Positions 51,899-60,927 of a stretch of 64,000 nt of DNA are shown piece by piece. The notes under the pieces are model-generated. The model did not search any database, was not told where the DNA came from, and saw nothing but the letters and a program-made list of their open reading frames with translations. Location of the stretch: contig NQOF01000006.1 in assembly GCA_002270465.1 (NCBI GenBank), positions 310,001 through 374,000 on the forward strand, read 5' to 3'. How positions within the stretch are numbered: the stretch's first letter is position 1; each line of letters begins with the position of its first letter. The position numbers and the translations under genes were made by a program. Origin of the DNA: Blautia hominis. GTDB lineage: Bacteria > Bacillota > Clostridia > Lachnospirales > Lachnospiraceae.

Positions 51899-53500
51899 GT
51901 GTATGAGAAAAAGCGTCTTCTCCAAGAGCGCTACCGCCTGGATAGAATGCTGGGAAAAGGCGGACAGGGACAGGTATTTCTGGCTTTTGATATGAAACTG
52001 AAAAAATACTGGGCCATCAAAAAGATTCCCGCAGACAGCAGCCGGGAAGCGGAGATCATGCGGCATCTGGAGCACCCGGCACTTCCCAGGATCGTTGATA
52101 TTCTGGAGGAGGACGGATGCCGTTATCTGGTCATGGATTATCTGGAAGGGTTCACCCTTGAAGAGATTAAGAAAAGCGGTAAAAAGATACCCTGGGATAA
52201 GCGGATAAAATGGGCGCTACAGCTCTGCAGCCTTCTGGAATATCTACATGGCCCTGCAAAGGGGATCATCTATCAGGACATGAAACCTTCCAATCTGATG
52301 GTACATATCTCAGGTGATATACGGATTTTTGATTTTGGCATTGCGTCCTTGTCTGAACAGAACAGCAGTGCAGGGAAACACAGCAGCAAAAGCAGGTTCG
52401 GAACTCCCGGATTTGCGGCACCGGAGCAGTATTTGGGAAATGCGGAGGAACGGTCTGATATCTACGGATTTGGTGCCATACTTCGTTATATGGAACAAAA
52501 AGAGGAACGGGAGACGAGACTCTGTAAAAAGTGGAGACATATTGCGGACAAATGTATGGAACCTTCCCTGGGGAAAAGATACCGGAAAATCAGTACGGTC
52601 AAAAGGGAGCTTCAGAATCTGGAAGAGTGGATACAGGCCAGGAAACGTGCCTATGCCGGTTTTATTTTCCTGGCAGCCGGTTTTTTAATGCTTTTAGGCG
52701 CGCAGATAAAGAAACAGGAGCTGCTGATGGATGCAGGAAGGATTCTGGGGGGCCGGGAGGGCACAAGCCTGGCAGATACAGCAGATTATGAGGAAGCGCG
52801 CAGATATTTTCTGAGGGAGCAGGAGGGAACAAAAAAAGGAGAGCTGTACCGCAGAATTTTGGATGCCATAGAAGAAAAACATTCCAAGGCCGCCTGGGAG
52901 ACTGCACAAAAAGCCATAAGAGACTTGGAGGACAGTGAGGGCACATCCTGGGAAAAGACTGGTGAATCCATATTTTTGGCAAATGTAATACAGGCGTACA
53001 AAACGGAACTGGGATATTCCGGCAGTGAGGGGGACGAGAAAGCCCGCAAGCTTCTCCAGCAGGCAGAAAAAAGTCTGGAAGAAAACAAAAGAGAGACGTA
53101 TGCGCCTATATACCGGATCGAAATATGGTATCAGCTGGCAAAGGTGTACGGAAAACAAAATAATCCGGTATGGAGCATAAAGTATTACGACCTACTTTTA
53201 GAAGAAAAGATACCTGTGAAGCTGGAACAGGAAGCCCGGCTCTCCGCAGCAGCCCTCTGCCGTCAGATGCAAAATTATGAGGAGGCGGAAAAACGCTATG
53301 AAAGTTATATCAAAGATTTCCCTGAGGACGCAGAAGCTTACTGCGCCTATGCTCTTATGGAGGCAATGGAACGGCAGAATCCGGAGAAAGCAGAGCGTCT
53401 GCTTAACCTTATGGAAAAAAGAGGGGCAGAAAAATCGGGTTTTAACAGTGATAAAGTAAAAAGAAAGATCAATGGACTCACAGAGGAGGAAATACAATGA
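51899..53500 (+). CDS. membrane Ser/Thr protein kinase with extracytoplasmic TPR-like domain
   Basis: About 533 residues. The start is uncertain: GTG 51899 is best spaced from AAGAGGTG, and ATG 51890 is the alternative. Kinase domain (about 8-245): GKGGQGQVFLA loop, the AIKK lysine, catalytic Asp127 in YQDMKPSN (normally HRDxKPxN), DFG in IFDFGIASLS and GTPGFAAPEQYLG. One membrane helix follows (about 252-270), then a helical outer part with TPR-like repeats (YRIEIWYQLAKVYGKQNNPVW, AEKRYESYIKDFPEDAEAY). There are no PASTA repeats, unlike PrkC. The activation-loop and ATP residues are intact, so it is likely active. The stop overlaps the next gene (ATGA). Confidence 0.85.
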   Translation: MYEKKRLLQERYRLDRMLGKGGQGQVFLAFDMKLKKYWAIKKIPADSSREAEIMRHLEHPALPRIVDILEEDGCRYLVMDYLEGFTLEEIKKSGKKIPWDKRIKWALQLCSLLEYLHGPAKGIIYQDMKPSNLMVHISGDIRIFDFGIASLSEQNSSAGKHSSKSRFGTPGFAAPEQYLGNAEERSDIYGFGAILRYMEQKEERETRLCKKWRHIADKCMEPSLGKRYRKISTVKRELQNLEEWIQARKRAYAGFIFLAAGFLMLLGAQIKKQELLMDAGRILGGREGTSLADTADYEEARRYFLREQEGTKKGELYRRILDAIEEKHSKAAWETAQKAIRDLEDSEGTSWEKTGESIFLANVIQAYKTELGYSGSEGDEKARKLLQQAEKSLEENKRETYAPIYRIEIWYQLAKVYGKQNNPVWSIKYYDLLLEEKIPVKLEQEARLSAAALCRQMQNYEEAEKRYESYIKDFPEDAEAYCAYALMEAMERQNPEKAERLLNLMEKRGAEKSGFNSDKVKRKINGLTEEEIQ

Positions 53501-54810
53501 AAAGAAGATATATGTTTATGGCTGTAGCTGGTGTTTTTTTATATTTGGGTGCTGCAGTCTCAGTATCAGCTTCTGCGGCGGATAAGGAGGCGGATGAAAC
53601 ATTACCGGAGATCACACAGATTGTGGAATTACAGAAGGGAGAAGCGCTGTTTCTGCCCGATAACGGCATTGTACAGATAGAAGATGAGCGCGTTGCGTGT
53701 GCAGGAAGGAATGGAAATATTGAGGCCTTAGAGGAGGGGGAAACAGAGGTGGTGGTCCGCTATAAAATAAGAGTGAAAAAGACTGCCGAAAAAGCAGATG
53801 TGGATACTAAGGATCCGGATGACACCGGAAGAGAAGATGGTGCTGCGGAAAAGCCGAAAGAAGCGGAAAATCCTGATAAAGATACAGAGGGAGGCACAAT
53901 AGACCCCGAAAAGGATATAGTGAACGACATGGGCCAGGCCGATGATATAAAAAACGGGCATAAGACGGAAGAAGCAATAGATGCAGAACAAAAGTCCCAG
54001 ACAAATATAAATGCAGATAACCGTATAGATGCAGATGCCAAAGTATCACCGGAGGAAAAAGCGAAAGTTCCGCCGCCTATGACGGAAATAAAAATTCCCG
54101 ACTGCAGTTATCCTGTCATCACGCTTGCCAATTTAAAGAACCTTTCCTCAAACAACAGCCAGGTGTCTCCGTGTATCACCGTGCAGGATGAAAATCTGGA
54201 CAAGAGCAGTGTAAAAATACGGCTTACGGGGAAACGTACCGGTGAGAGAAATATTTCCATCCAAAGAGAAGATAAGGGAGGAAAGCTGTCCTTTACTCTG
54301 GACCCTGTGGCAGAAGATGATGAATATGTACTCCTGTGCGAGGCCTCCGACCAATACGGCAACCGGACAGTACAGCGCTTCCATTTTTCAGTCAACCAGT
54401 CAGGGACAAGCTTTGTATTTGACGGGGAAGAGATGGACCACAGTGCGGGATTTGCCCCGGAAATCACGCTTGAGAATGCGGATGCGGTCCGGATCGTCTC
54501 CTGTGCGGTGAACGGTGAGCCGGTGCTTTATGAATGGAAGGACGGAAAGCTAAAGATTCCAAGCAAATGCCTGAAAAGCGGAAATAACAGAATTACCCTC
54601 TCCGTTCAGGACGAGGCAGGCAATATAAATGATATGGAACCCTGGGATTTTACCATGCCGTTGAAGGAAGAATTGGAGGCAGACAGCGAACCCGGATCGG
54701 GAACAGTAAAAATGCAGAAGGAAAATCCGGCCGGAATTATTTTTTTACTGATTGGCAGTGTTCTTGTTTTCTGGGAGAGGAAAATGTGTTACAATGGCAA
54801 CATGAATTAA
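53497..54810 (+). CDS. exported Ig-like/acidic protein coupled to the kinase
   Basis: 437 residues. A signal peptide (MFMAVAGVFLYLGAAVSVSASA), a small beta domain (about 35-88), an acidic low-complexity stretch (about 90-190, rich in Asp, Glu and Lys), two or three Ig-like repeats (about 195-395; CEASDQYGNRTVQRFHFSV and LSVQDEAGNINDM) and a C-terminal membrane helix (about 413-428). The start overlaps the kinase stop by 4 bases (ATGA), implying coupled translation and probably a shared function, such as a surface ligand or substrate of the kinase system. No named family recognised. Confidence 0.7.
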   Translation: MKRRYMFMAVAGVFLYLGAAVSVSASAADKEADETLPEITQIVELQKGEALFLPDNGIVQIEDERVACAGRNGNIEALEEGETEVVVRYKIRVKKTAEKADVDTKDPDDTGREDGAAEKPKEAENPDKDTEGGTIDPEKDIVNDMGQADDIKNGHKTEEAIDAEQKSQTNINADNRIDADAKVSPEEKAKVPPPMTEIKIPDCSYPVITLANLKNLSSNNSQVSPCITVQDENLDKSSVKIRLTGKRTGERNISIQREDKGGKLSFTLDPVAEDDEYVLLCEASDQYGNRTVQRFHFSVNQSGTSFVFDGEEMDHSAGFAPEITLENADAVRIVSCAVNGEPVLYEWKDGKLKIPSKCLKSGNNRITLSVQDEAGNINDMEPWDFTMPLKEELEADSEPGSGTVKMQKENPAGIIFLLIGSVLVFWERKMCYNGNMN

Positions 54811-54834
54811 TCTATCAATATTGGGGGAGAACAA

Positions 54835-56787
54835 ATGGAAAAATTGGAACAAAAGTATCTGGAACGCCTTTCCGAATTATATCCGACCATCGCCAAGGCG
54901 TCCACAGAGATCATTAACCTGCAGTCAATTCTCAACCTGCCCAAGGGAACCGAGCATTTTCTGACGGATATCCACGGAGAATATGAGGCTTTTTCCCATG
55001 TTCTGAAAAATGGTTCCGGTTCTGTGAGACGGAAGATCAATGAGGTATTCGGCCATACGCTCAATGAGCAGGACAAGCGTTTTCTTGCCACGCTGATTTA
55101 TTATCCGAAAGAGAAAATGGAGCTGACGAAAAAGACAGAGGAAAATATGGAAGACTGGTATAAAATCACCTTATACCGTCTGATCGAGGTGTGTAAACGT
55201 GTTGCGTCCAAATACACCCGTTCCAAAGTCCGCAAAGCCCTGCCGCCTGATTTTGCCTATGTCATTGAAGAACTTATCACAGAGAAACCGGAGCTTAATG
55301 ACAAGGAAGCCTACTATGAGCAGATTATTGAAACGATCATAGCCATTGGCAGGGCAGAGGTATTTATCATAGCCCTCTCAGAGCTGATTCAGCGTCTGGT
55401 TGTGGACCATCTGCATATTCTGGGGGATATTTACGACAGAGGGCCGGGACCGCACCATATTATGGACAAACTGGAGGAGTATCACTCCCTGGATATCCAG
55501 TGGGGCAATCACGATATTGTCTGGATGGGAGCTGCGGCAGGACAGCGTTCCTGTATCGCCAATGTTATCCGTATCTGCGCCCGCTATGCCAATCTGGACC
55601 TCCTGGAAGATGGCTATGGCATCAATCTGCTTCCTCTGGCTACCTTTGCCCTGACGTATTATCAGGATGACCCGTGTGAATGTTTTAAAATAAAAGGGGG
55701 CAATACTCTCAACCCTGCAGAGACTGTGCTTAATATGAAGATGCACAAAGCGATTTCTATTATCCAGTTCAAGCTGGAAGGCCAGCTTCTCATCCGGAGA
55801 AAAGAGTTTCATATGGCTGACAGAGCACTGCTGGATGATATCAATTATGAGGAGGGAACCATACGTTTATACGGAAAAGAATACAATCTCCTTGATCATT
55901 CGTTCCCTACTGTGGACCCGGAGAATCCCTACGAGCTGTCAAAGGAGGAGGAGGAGGTCATGGAGCGCCTTGTCTCTGCCTTTGCCAACTGTGAGAAGCT
56001 CCAGCGGCATATGCAGCTTTTGCTGAAAAAGGGAAGCCTGTATAAGGTATACAATAACAACCTGCTTTATCACGGCTGTGTTCCCCTTAATGAGGACGGC
56101 AGCTTTAAGGAAGTGGAAGTATACGGCAGGACCTATAAAGGGAGAGAGCTTTATGACGTGCTGGAAGCATATGTGAGGAAAGCTTTCTTTGCCCTGGATC
56201 AGGATGAAAAGCAGCGGGGAAGGGATATTTTGTGGTTTATCTGGAGCAGCCCAGCGTCTCCTTTATTCGGAAAAGATAAGATGGCTACTTTTGAGCGTTA
56301 TTTTCTGGCGGAGAAAGAAACCCATGTGGAGAATAAGAACCCATACTACAGACTGCTGGAAGACGATACTGTGGTAAATAATATTTTTCGGGAATTCGGA
56401 ATTGAGGGTGACTGCTGCCATATTATAAACGGCCATGTCCCGGTACATCACACCTCAGGGGAAAGCCCCATCAAGTGCGGCGGCAAAGTGCTGGTCATTG
56501 ACGGCGGATTTTCAAAGGCATACCAGAAAGAGACGGGGATTGCCGGATATACCTTGATCTATAATTCCTGGGGAATGATCCTGGCGGCCCACGAACCGTT
56601 TACTTCGGCAGAAGATGCCATTACAAGAGAGAGTGATATTCTTTCTGACAGTATTTTAGTAAAACGGACCTCTCTCAGAAAAACAGTGGGAGATACAGAT
56701 AATGGGCACCACCTTCAAGAGAGCATTGATGAGCTGAAACAACTGCTGAAAGCTTACCGAAACGGCCAGATCATTGAAAAGGAATAA
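54835..56787 (+). CDS. fbp: fructose-1,6-bisphosphatase, class III
   Basis: 650 residues, the normal length for the Firmicutes class III enzyme. Metallophosphatase motifs: FLTDIHGEYEAFSHVL (about 42-57), DHLHILGDIYDRGPGPHHIMD, QWGNHDIVWMGA, and IINGHVPVHHTSGESPIKCGG near the C-terminus. It converts fructose-1,6-bisphosphate to fructose-6-phosphate in gluconeogenesis. RBS GGGGGAGA before the ATG; 15 nt before the esterase gene. Confidence 0.95.
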   Translation: MEKLEQKYLERLSELYPTIAKASTEIINLQSILNLPKGTEHFLTDIHGEYEAFSHVLKNGSGSVRRKINEVFGHTLNEQDKRFLATLIYYPKEKMELTKKTEENMEDWYKITLYRLIEVCKRVASKYTRSKVRKALPPDFAYVIEELITEKPELNDKEAYYEQIIETIIAIGRAEVFIIALSELIQRLVVDHLHILGDIYDRGPGPHHIMDKLEEYHSLDIQWGNHDIVWMGAAAGQRSCIANVIRICARYANLDLLEDGYGINLLPLATFALTYYQDDPCECFKIKGGNTLNPAETVLNMKMHKAISIIQFKLEGQLLIRRKEFHMADRALLDDINYEEGTIRLYGKEYNLLDHSFPTVDPENPYELSKEEEEVMERLVSAFANCEKLQRHMQLLLKKGSLYKVYNNNLLYHGCVPLNEDGSFKEVEVYGRTYKGRELYDVLEAYVRKAFFALDQDEKQRGRDILWFIWSSPASPLFGKDKMATFERYFLAEKETHVENKNPYYRLLEDDTVVNNIFREFGIEGDCCHIINGHVPVHHTSGESPIKCGGKVLVIDGGFSKAYQKETGIAGYTLIYNSWGMILAAHEPFTSAEDAITRESDILSDSILVKRTSLRKTVGDTDNGHHLQESIDELKQLLKAYRNGQIIEKE

Positions 56788-56802
56788 AAGGAGAGCAAGA
56801 GC

Positions 56803-57651
56803 ATGATACATGAGAAGATTCCCATTCAAATGTCCGGGTCTTCAAAAGAGACACATTTGACAACTTATATTTTAGATGCTTATGAGGAGCTGCCAAAGGA
56901 TTTGGTACGCCCTTTGATTTTGATCTGCCCAGGCGGCGCGTATCGTTTTACTGCTGACAGGGAAGCGGAGATGATCGCCCTGCAGTTTAACAGTATGGGA
57001 TATCACGCAGCCGTTCTGCGTTACTCCTGTGCGCCCGCTGTTTTTCCTACAGCATTGTCCGAGGTGGCCTGCTCAGTGCAGGTGATACAGGAAAAGGCCG
57101 ATATGTGGCATGTGGATACAGATAATCTCTTTGTTATGGGATTTTCAGCGGGAGGACATCTGGCAGCCAGTTTCGGTGTTTTCTGGAACAGAGATTTTCT
57201 GTCAGAGGCTGTGGGATGCAGCAAAGAGCGTTTAAAAGTGAAAGGATTGATCCTCAGTTATCCGGTTATCACATCCCGGGAGGATTATGGACATCTGGAA
57301 AGCATCCATAACCTGCTTGGCAGTGATTATGAGAAGAAGAAAGAGGAAATGGCACTGGAGACACAGGTAGGTGCCCATGTGCCTCCAGTCTTTATCTGGC
57401 ATACCTTTGAGGACCAGAGTGTGCCTTTTCAGAATTCCCTCCTATTTGTAGAAGCTATGGGAAAGGCTGGTGTTCCGGTTGAATTTCACCTTTACCCCAA
57501 GGGCAGTCATGGACTTTCCTTAGCCAACGAGACACTGATGCGGGTGGACGGCACCGGAGTGCAGAAAGAGTGTCAGAGCTGGATGCCGCTTCTGCGTACC
57601 TGGCTTCAAAACGTTACTGCACAATCCGCCTCGGGGGACCGCAATGTGTGA
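56803..57651 (+). CDS. alpha/beta hydrolase (acetyl-esterase/BD-FAE-like)
   Basis: 282 residues. LILICPGGAYRFTADREAE (oxyanion PGGAY variant of HGG) and FVMGFSAGGHLAASFG with nucleophile Ser in GFSAGG (about 112-117). The acid residue is probably in FEDQSVPFQN and the catalytic His in PKGSHGLSLA. This group includes carbohydrate acetyl esterases and other small esterases. No signal peptide; cytoplasmic. It follows fbp by 15 nt. The 3' end carries a short stretch similar to the mobile-element ends, too weak to call. Confidence 0.85.
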   Translation: MIHEKIPIQMSGSSKETHLTTYILDAYEELPKDLVRPLILICPGGAYRFTADREAEMIALQFNSMGYHAAVLRYSCAPAVFPTALSEVACSVQVIQEKADMWHVDTDNLFVMGFSAGGHLAASFGVFWNRDFLSEAVGCSKERLKVKGLILSYPVITSREDYGHLESIHNLLGSDYEKKKEEMALETQVGAHVPPVFIWHTFEDQSVPFQNSLLFVEAMGKAGVPVEFHLYPKGSHGLSLANETLMRVDGTGVQKECQSWMPLLRTWLQNVTAQSASGDRNV

Positions 57652-57740
57652 ACAGTACCTTAAGAATGTCCGTTACAGTAAAGAATTTGGACAAAAGTGG
57701 TATAAACCTTGTAAAAACAGGAAAAAATCTTAAAAACAGC

Positions 57741-57770
57741 TTGCAACCTATGTGTCAGCTATGCTATAAT
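57741..57770 (+). promoter_or_regulatory. promoter and structured leader of rpsB
   Basis: TTGCAA (57741-57746), an 18-base spacer, TATAAT (57765-57770) with extended TG. The leader 57771-57892 can fold (CGGA..TCCG and GGAC..GTCC stems at about 57823-57853), a possible S2 autoregulation site; this second part is inference. Confidence 0.7.
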
Positions 57771-57892
57771 ACCAACGTTGCAAAATAACCACGTCTATGA
57801 ATACCAAAGGACGGTGCCTGCGGACAAGCATCCGACAGTGTCCCTGCGGAGAGGAAATAGACGGAAGAAAACAACCAAAAAGGAGAAAAAAC

Positions 57893-58633
57893 ATGAGCGT
57901 TATTTCAATGAAACAGTTACTGGAAGCAGGTGTTCATTTCGGACATCAGACCAGAAGATGGAACCCTAAAATGGCTCCCTACATCTACACAGAGAGAAAT
58001 GGTATCTACATCATTGACCTGCAGAAATCTGTAGGAATGGTTGACGATGCTTACAAAGCAGTTGCAGACATGGCAGCTGACGGCGGCACAATCCTGTTCG
58101 TAGGAACTAAGAAACAGGCTCAGGACGCTATCAAAGTAGAAGCAGAGCGTTGCGGAATGTTCTATGTAAACGAGAGATGGTTAGGCGGAATGCTGACAAA
58201 CTTCAAGACCATCCAGAGCAGAATCGCAAGACTGAAAGAAATCGAAGCTATGGAAGCTGACGGAACTTTCGACGTACTGCCGAAAAAAGAAGTTATCGAG
58301 CTGAAAAAAGAGCAGGCCAAATTAGAGAAGAACCTGGGCGGTATCAAAGAAATGAAGAAACTCCCGGATGCCATCTTCATCGTAGACCCGAAAAAAGAAA
58401 GAATCTGCGTTCAGGAAGCACATACATTAGGTATTCCGTTAATCGGTATCTGTGATACAAACTGTGATCCGGAAGAACTGGACTATGTAATCCCGGGCAA
58501 TGACGATGCGATCAGAGCCGTAAAATTAATCGTTTCCAAAATGGCAGATGCCGTGATCGAAGCTAACCAGGGTGCTGCTGAAGACAGCGAAATCTTTGAG
58601 GAAGCAGCTGAAGAGGAAACAACAGAGGAATAA
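57893..58633 (+). CDS. rpsB: 30S ribosomal protein S2
   Basis: 246 residues. The start at 57893 follows [33 protein letters not shown] is the universal S2 start, with [14 protein letters not shown] (about 89-102), [12 protein letters not shown] and [25 protein letters not shown]. It has an acidic Glu-rich tail. It binds 16S rRNA in the small subunit. It is followed after 24 nt by tsf, the classical rpsB-tsf operon. Confidence 0.97.
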   Translation: MSVISMKQLLEAGVHFGHQTRRWNPKMAPYIYTERNGIYIIDLQKSVGMVDDAYKAVADMAADGGTILFVGTKKQAQDAIKVEAERCGMFYVNERWLGGMLTNFKTIQSRIARLKEIEAMEADGTFDVLPKKEVIELKKEQAKLEKNLGGIKEMKKLPDAIFIVDPKKERICVQEAHTLGIPLIGICDTNCDPEELDYVIPGNDDAIRAVKLIVSKMADAVIEANQGAAEDSEIFEEAAEEETTEE

Positions 58634-58657
58634 TAAGAATTCAGGAGGAATATCACG

Positions 58658-59599
58658 ATGGCTATTACAGCAGGAATGGTAAAAGAATTAAGAGAAATGA
58701 CCGGCGCCGGCATGATGGACTGCAAGAAAGCTCTTACAGCTACAGAAGGCGATATGGATAAAGCAGTTGAATTCCTGAGAGAAAAGGGACTTGCAACTGC
58801 ACAGAAAAAAGCAAGCCGTGTTGCAGCAGAAGGTCTGTGCAAAACTCTGGTATCTGCTGACGAGAAGAACGCAGTTGCCGTAGAGGTTAATGCAGAGACA
58901 GACTTCGTTGCAAAGAACGAAAAATTCCAGGAATATGTTGCTCAGGTTGCTGAGCAGGCTATGGAGACAGAAGCTGCGGATATCGAAGCTTTCTTAGCAG
59001 AGCCATGGAAATTCGATACAACAAAAACGGTTCAGGAAGCACTGGCAGGCCAGATTTCTGTTATCGGCGAGAACATGAACATCAGAAGATTCACAAAAGT
59101 GAATGAGCCTAACGGTTTCGTATCTTCTTATACACACATGGGTGGAAAGATTGGTGTTCTGGTTGACGTTGAGACAGATGTTGTCAATGATGCAGTAAAA
59201 GAGATGGCTAAAAACATCGCTATGCAGATTGCAGCCCTGAACCCAAAATACACAAACAGAAGCGAAGTAAGTGAGGAATTCATTGCACACGAAAAAGAAA
59301 TCCTGCTTGCTCAGATTAAAAATGACCCGAAAGAATCTTCCAAACCGGAAAAAGTTATCGAGGGCATGGTAAATGGCCGTATCAACAAAGAAATGAAAGA
59401 AATCTGCCTCTTAGACCAGGTTTATGTAAAGGCAGAAGACGGCAAACAGGCTGTTGCAAAATACGTTGAAGAAGTTGCAAAAGCAAACAACGCAAAAATT
59501 GCAATCAAAGGCTTCGTTCGTTTCGAGACCGGCGAGGGTATTGAAAAGAAGGAAGAGAATTTTGCTGAGGAAGTTGCTAAACAGATGGGCGGCAACTAA
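58658..59599 (+). CDS. tsf: elongation factor Ts
   Basis: 313 residues. ITAGMVKELREMTGAGMMDCKKAL at the N-terminus (UBA-like domain, about 1-54), EVNAETDFVAKNEKF and the two core subdomains with THMGGKIGVLV. It is the guanine-nucleotide exchange factor of EF-Tu. The segment around 215-275 (KEILLAQIKNDPKESSKPE) is a coiled-coil insertion. No clear terminator follows directly; a hairpin at 59841-59877 is the first candidate. This gene marks the end of the core chromosome part. Confidence 0.97.
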   Translation: MAITAGMVKELREMTGAGMMDCKKALTATEGDMDKAVEFLREKGLATAQKKASRVAAEGLCKTLVSADEKNAVAVEVNAETDFVAKNEKFQEYVAQVAEQAMETEAADIEAFLAEPWKFDTTKTVQEALAGQISVIGENMNIRRFTKVNEPNGFVSSYTHMGGKIGVLVDVETDVVNDAVKEMAKNIAMQIAALNPKYTNRSEVSEEFIAHEKEILLAQIKNDPKESSKPEKVIEGMVNGRINKEMKEICLLDQVYVKAEDGKQAVAKYVEEVAKANNAKIAIKGFVRFETGEGIEKKEENFAEEVAKQMGGN

Positions 59600-59943
59600 T
59601 TAAAATTGCTTCATTCTGTTTGATACCGGAAACCTTGAGTTTTTAAGGAAAATCGGATGTGTAAGGTCAATTGAAAACTATCGTAACTTAGCGTAAAATA
59701 TCATAAGAAATCGCCGGAATTTGGGACTATTTTGAGACTGAATTGGGATTGGAAATGGTCTCGATTACTTAAGGGGATTTTGCCTGATGTTTAAAGGTTA
59801 GCGAGAGGCAGTGACTGGGTACACGTAAAATGAATGTTGATGGCACACTATTGAGAAATCGGTGGTGTGTCATTTTTGCGTTCTGGGGAAGAAATTACTA
59901 TGTAAATCTTCCAAACAAGTAAACTGTAAGGATACAAATAACA
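59600..59943. other. gene-free stretch at the core/accessory boundary
   Basis: No ORF with coding character and no clear repeat in this 344-base stretch. The only structured feature is a hairpin, TGGCACAC (59841-59848) with GTGTGTCA (59865-59872), followed by TTTTT, a likely terminator. Base composition falls toward the AT-rich accessory region. Confidence 0.5.
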
Positions 59944-60081
59944 TTGAAAGAGACCTATCTTGTTCCAATTTATGAAGGCAATTATTTTATATTAGTAGAG
60001 GGATTTAGGAATATGACGTTTTATGAACTAACAGAATACTATGGTAATATACTTCTAACTCCAGGAGGCATGATTTTATAA
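59944..60081 (+). CDS. 45-residue ORF, probable gene remnant
   Basis: A TTG-started ORF (AAGGA 12 nt upstream) encoding a peptide with YLVPIYEGNYFILVEGF and TFYELTEYYGNILLTPGG, which looks like real protein sequence rather than noise. No family recognised. It may be a fragment of a plasmid- or ICE-type protein. The terminator at 60108-60151 follows. Confidence 0.35.
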   Translation: MKETYLVPIYEGNYFILVEGFRNMTFYELTEYYGNILLTPGGMIL

Positions 60082-60107
60082 GAGATAAAAAAGATATTAT
60101 ATTGAAA

Positions 60108-60151
60108 AGCCAGTGTTACGAGGTAATGTTCTTGTAACGCTGGCTCTATTT
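60108..60151. terminator. bidirectional terminator before the XRE gene end
   Basis: AGCCAGTGTTAC (60108-60119) pairs with GTAACGCTGGCT (60134-60145), followed by a T-rich stretch. It serves both the short ORF and the converging regulator gene. Confidence 0.82.
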
Positions 60152-60364
60152 TTATATTGTTTCTCCGGTATCTCTCATTTTGAATTGTCCTACAAAATCG
60201 CAATCCAAAACATTTCCTATTTCAATCAATTCTTTTTCGGAAAAATTATCACGTTTCATTTTATTATATATATTGGTTGAAGAGCAGCCAAGTAATGAAG
60301 CTAAGTCGGCTGCAGTTTTCTTTCTTTTGACAAGAACAATTTTTATTTTTTCTGTCATAGACAT
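60152..60364 (-). CDS. XRE/Cro-type helix-turn-helix regulator
   Basis: 70 residues from the ATG at 60362-60364, chosen because AAGGTGG stands 8 nt upstream (a GTG at 60376 would overlap it). MTEKIKIVLVKRKKTAADLASLLGCSSTNIYNKMKRDNFSEKELIEIGNVL is a complete Cro-type HTH, with an end extension of 15 residues. Small size and position, divergent from the SymE-like operon with shared repeated motifs, suggest a phage- or element-type repressor of that operon. Confidence 0.82.
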   Translation of the reverse strand: MSMTEKIKIVLVKRKKTAADLASLLGCSSTNIYNKMKRDNFSEKELIEIGNVLDCDFVGQFKMRDTGETI

Positions 60365-60388
60365 AATTAGCACCACCTTCCTATTTTA

Positions 60389-60417
60389 AATATATAACTA
60401 GATAGTGTAATTGTCAA
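60389..60417 (-). promoter_or_regulatory. promoter of the XRE gene
   Basis: On the minus strand: TTGACA (60417-60412), 17 bases, TATATT (60394-60389). CAATCTAA (60415-60422) and TTAGATTG (60443-60450) form an inverted repeat around its upstream edge. Confidence 0.65.
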
Positions 60418-60460
60418 TCTAATAGATTTGAAATAGTAATTGTTAGATTGAATAAAACTC

Positions 60461-60489
60461 TTGACAAACACACTAAAAAGTTATATTAT
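60461..60489 (+). promoter_or_regulatory. divergent promoter for the structured RNA/SymE region
   Basis: TTGACA (60461-60466), 17 bases, TATTAT (60484-60489). The 14-base direct repeat AACACACTAAAAAG fills most of the spacer. Confidence 0.7.
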
Positions 60490-60522
60490 AGAACTGTAAA
60501 GAGGTATTAACACACTAAAAAG
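60467..60522. repeat. two direct copies of a 14-base motif (putative operator)
   Basis: AACACACTAAAAAG at 60467-60480 (between -35 and -10) and again at 60509-60522 (about 13-26 bases past the transcription start): 42 bases apart, exactly four helical turns. Good position for repression by the XRE protein. Confidence 0.7.
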
Positions 60523-60569
60523 ATATTTGAATCAATTACGAAAAATTTACAAGCTAACATTAGTGATTA

Positions 60570-60770
60570 AAGCAACCACACTGGGAAGTGTGAAGGTCCG
60601 AAGTCCTTATAAATGCTGACGGGTTGCAACAGGGGCGTTGTAATGTTGGTTGACAAGTTCCGGCCGGGTTTAATGTGAACCGGGCGCTGTGGGAGAGTTA
60701 AACCTGTGTTTTTGTACCACGGCTATAAATCAGCTTCATTTACTAAAAGTCAGGGACCTTACAACGCCCA
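60570..60770 (+). ncRNA. candidate structured RNA upstream of symE-like gene
   Basis: About 200 bases with multiple matched stems and no ORF. GCAAC (60572-60576) pairs with GTTGC (60623-60627), enclosing hairpin CACACT-GGGA-AGTGTG (60577-60592). A perfect 11-bp long-range stem joins GGGCGTTGTAA (60633-60643) to TTACAACGCCC (60759-60769) and encloses GCTGTGG/CCACGGC (60686-60692, 60717-60723) and other stems. It is higher in GC than its surroundings, and a promoter lies about 80 bases upstream. The organisation recalls large clostridial leader RNAs such as raiA; family not proven. The rest of 60365-60927 shows no gene. Confidence 0.6.
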
Positions 60771-60927
60771 ATCTATTGCAATATGTAACGATAAACCAGG
60801 TCATCTTACAGTGTTGCTTCATACATAGTCAATCAGTCTAATGTATTTTTCGTGTATATCAGGTTCATAGATATTTCTGAACAAAAATCCAAGCTATACT
60901 GTAAATTTTATAAAGGGTGGAAAAAAT

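Noticed and set aside
57609-57657. A possible fourth, short mobile element at the esterase stop codon (GTTACTG.. and ..GAACAGTAC)
   Set aside because: The ends match the element family loosely and face each other, but there is no 8-bp duplication, the interior is too short and most of it is coding sequence.
59640-59770. Attachment site or integrase remnant after tsf
   Set aside because: The sequence has the feel of an element junction, but I found no second copy within the window and no integrase gene, so it cannot be supported.
60570-60770. Structured RNA as a retron msr-msd, c-di-GMP-I riboswitch, guanidine riboswitch or group II intron
   Set aside because: No reverse transcriptase gene follows, and the conserved riboswitch cores and intron domain V were not found on reading.
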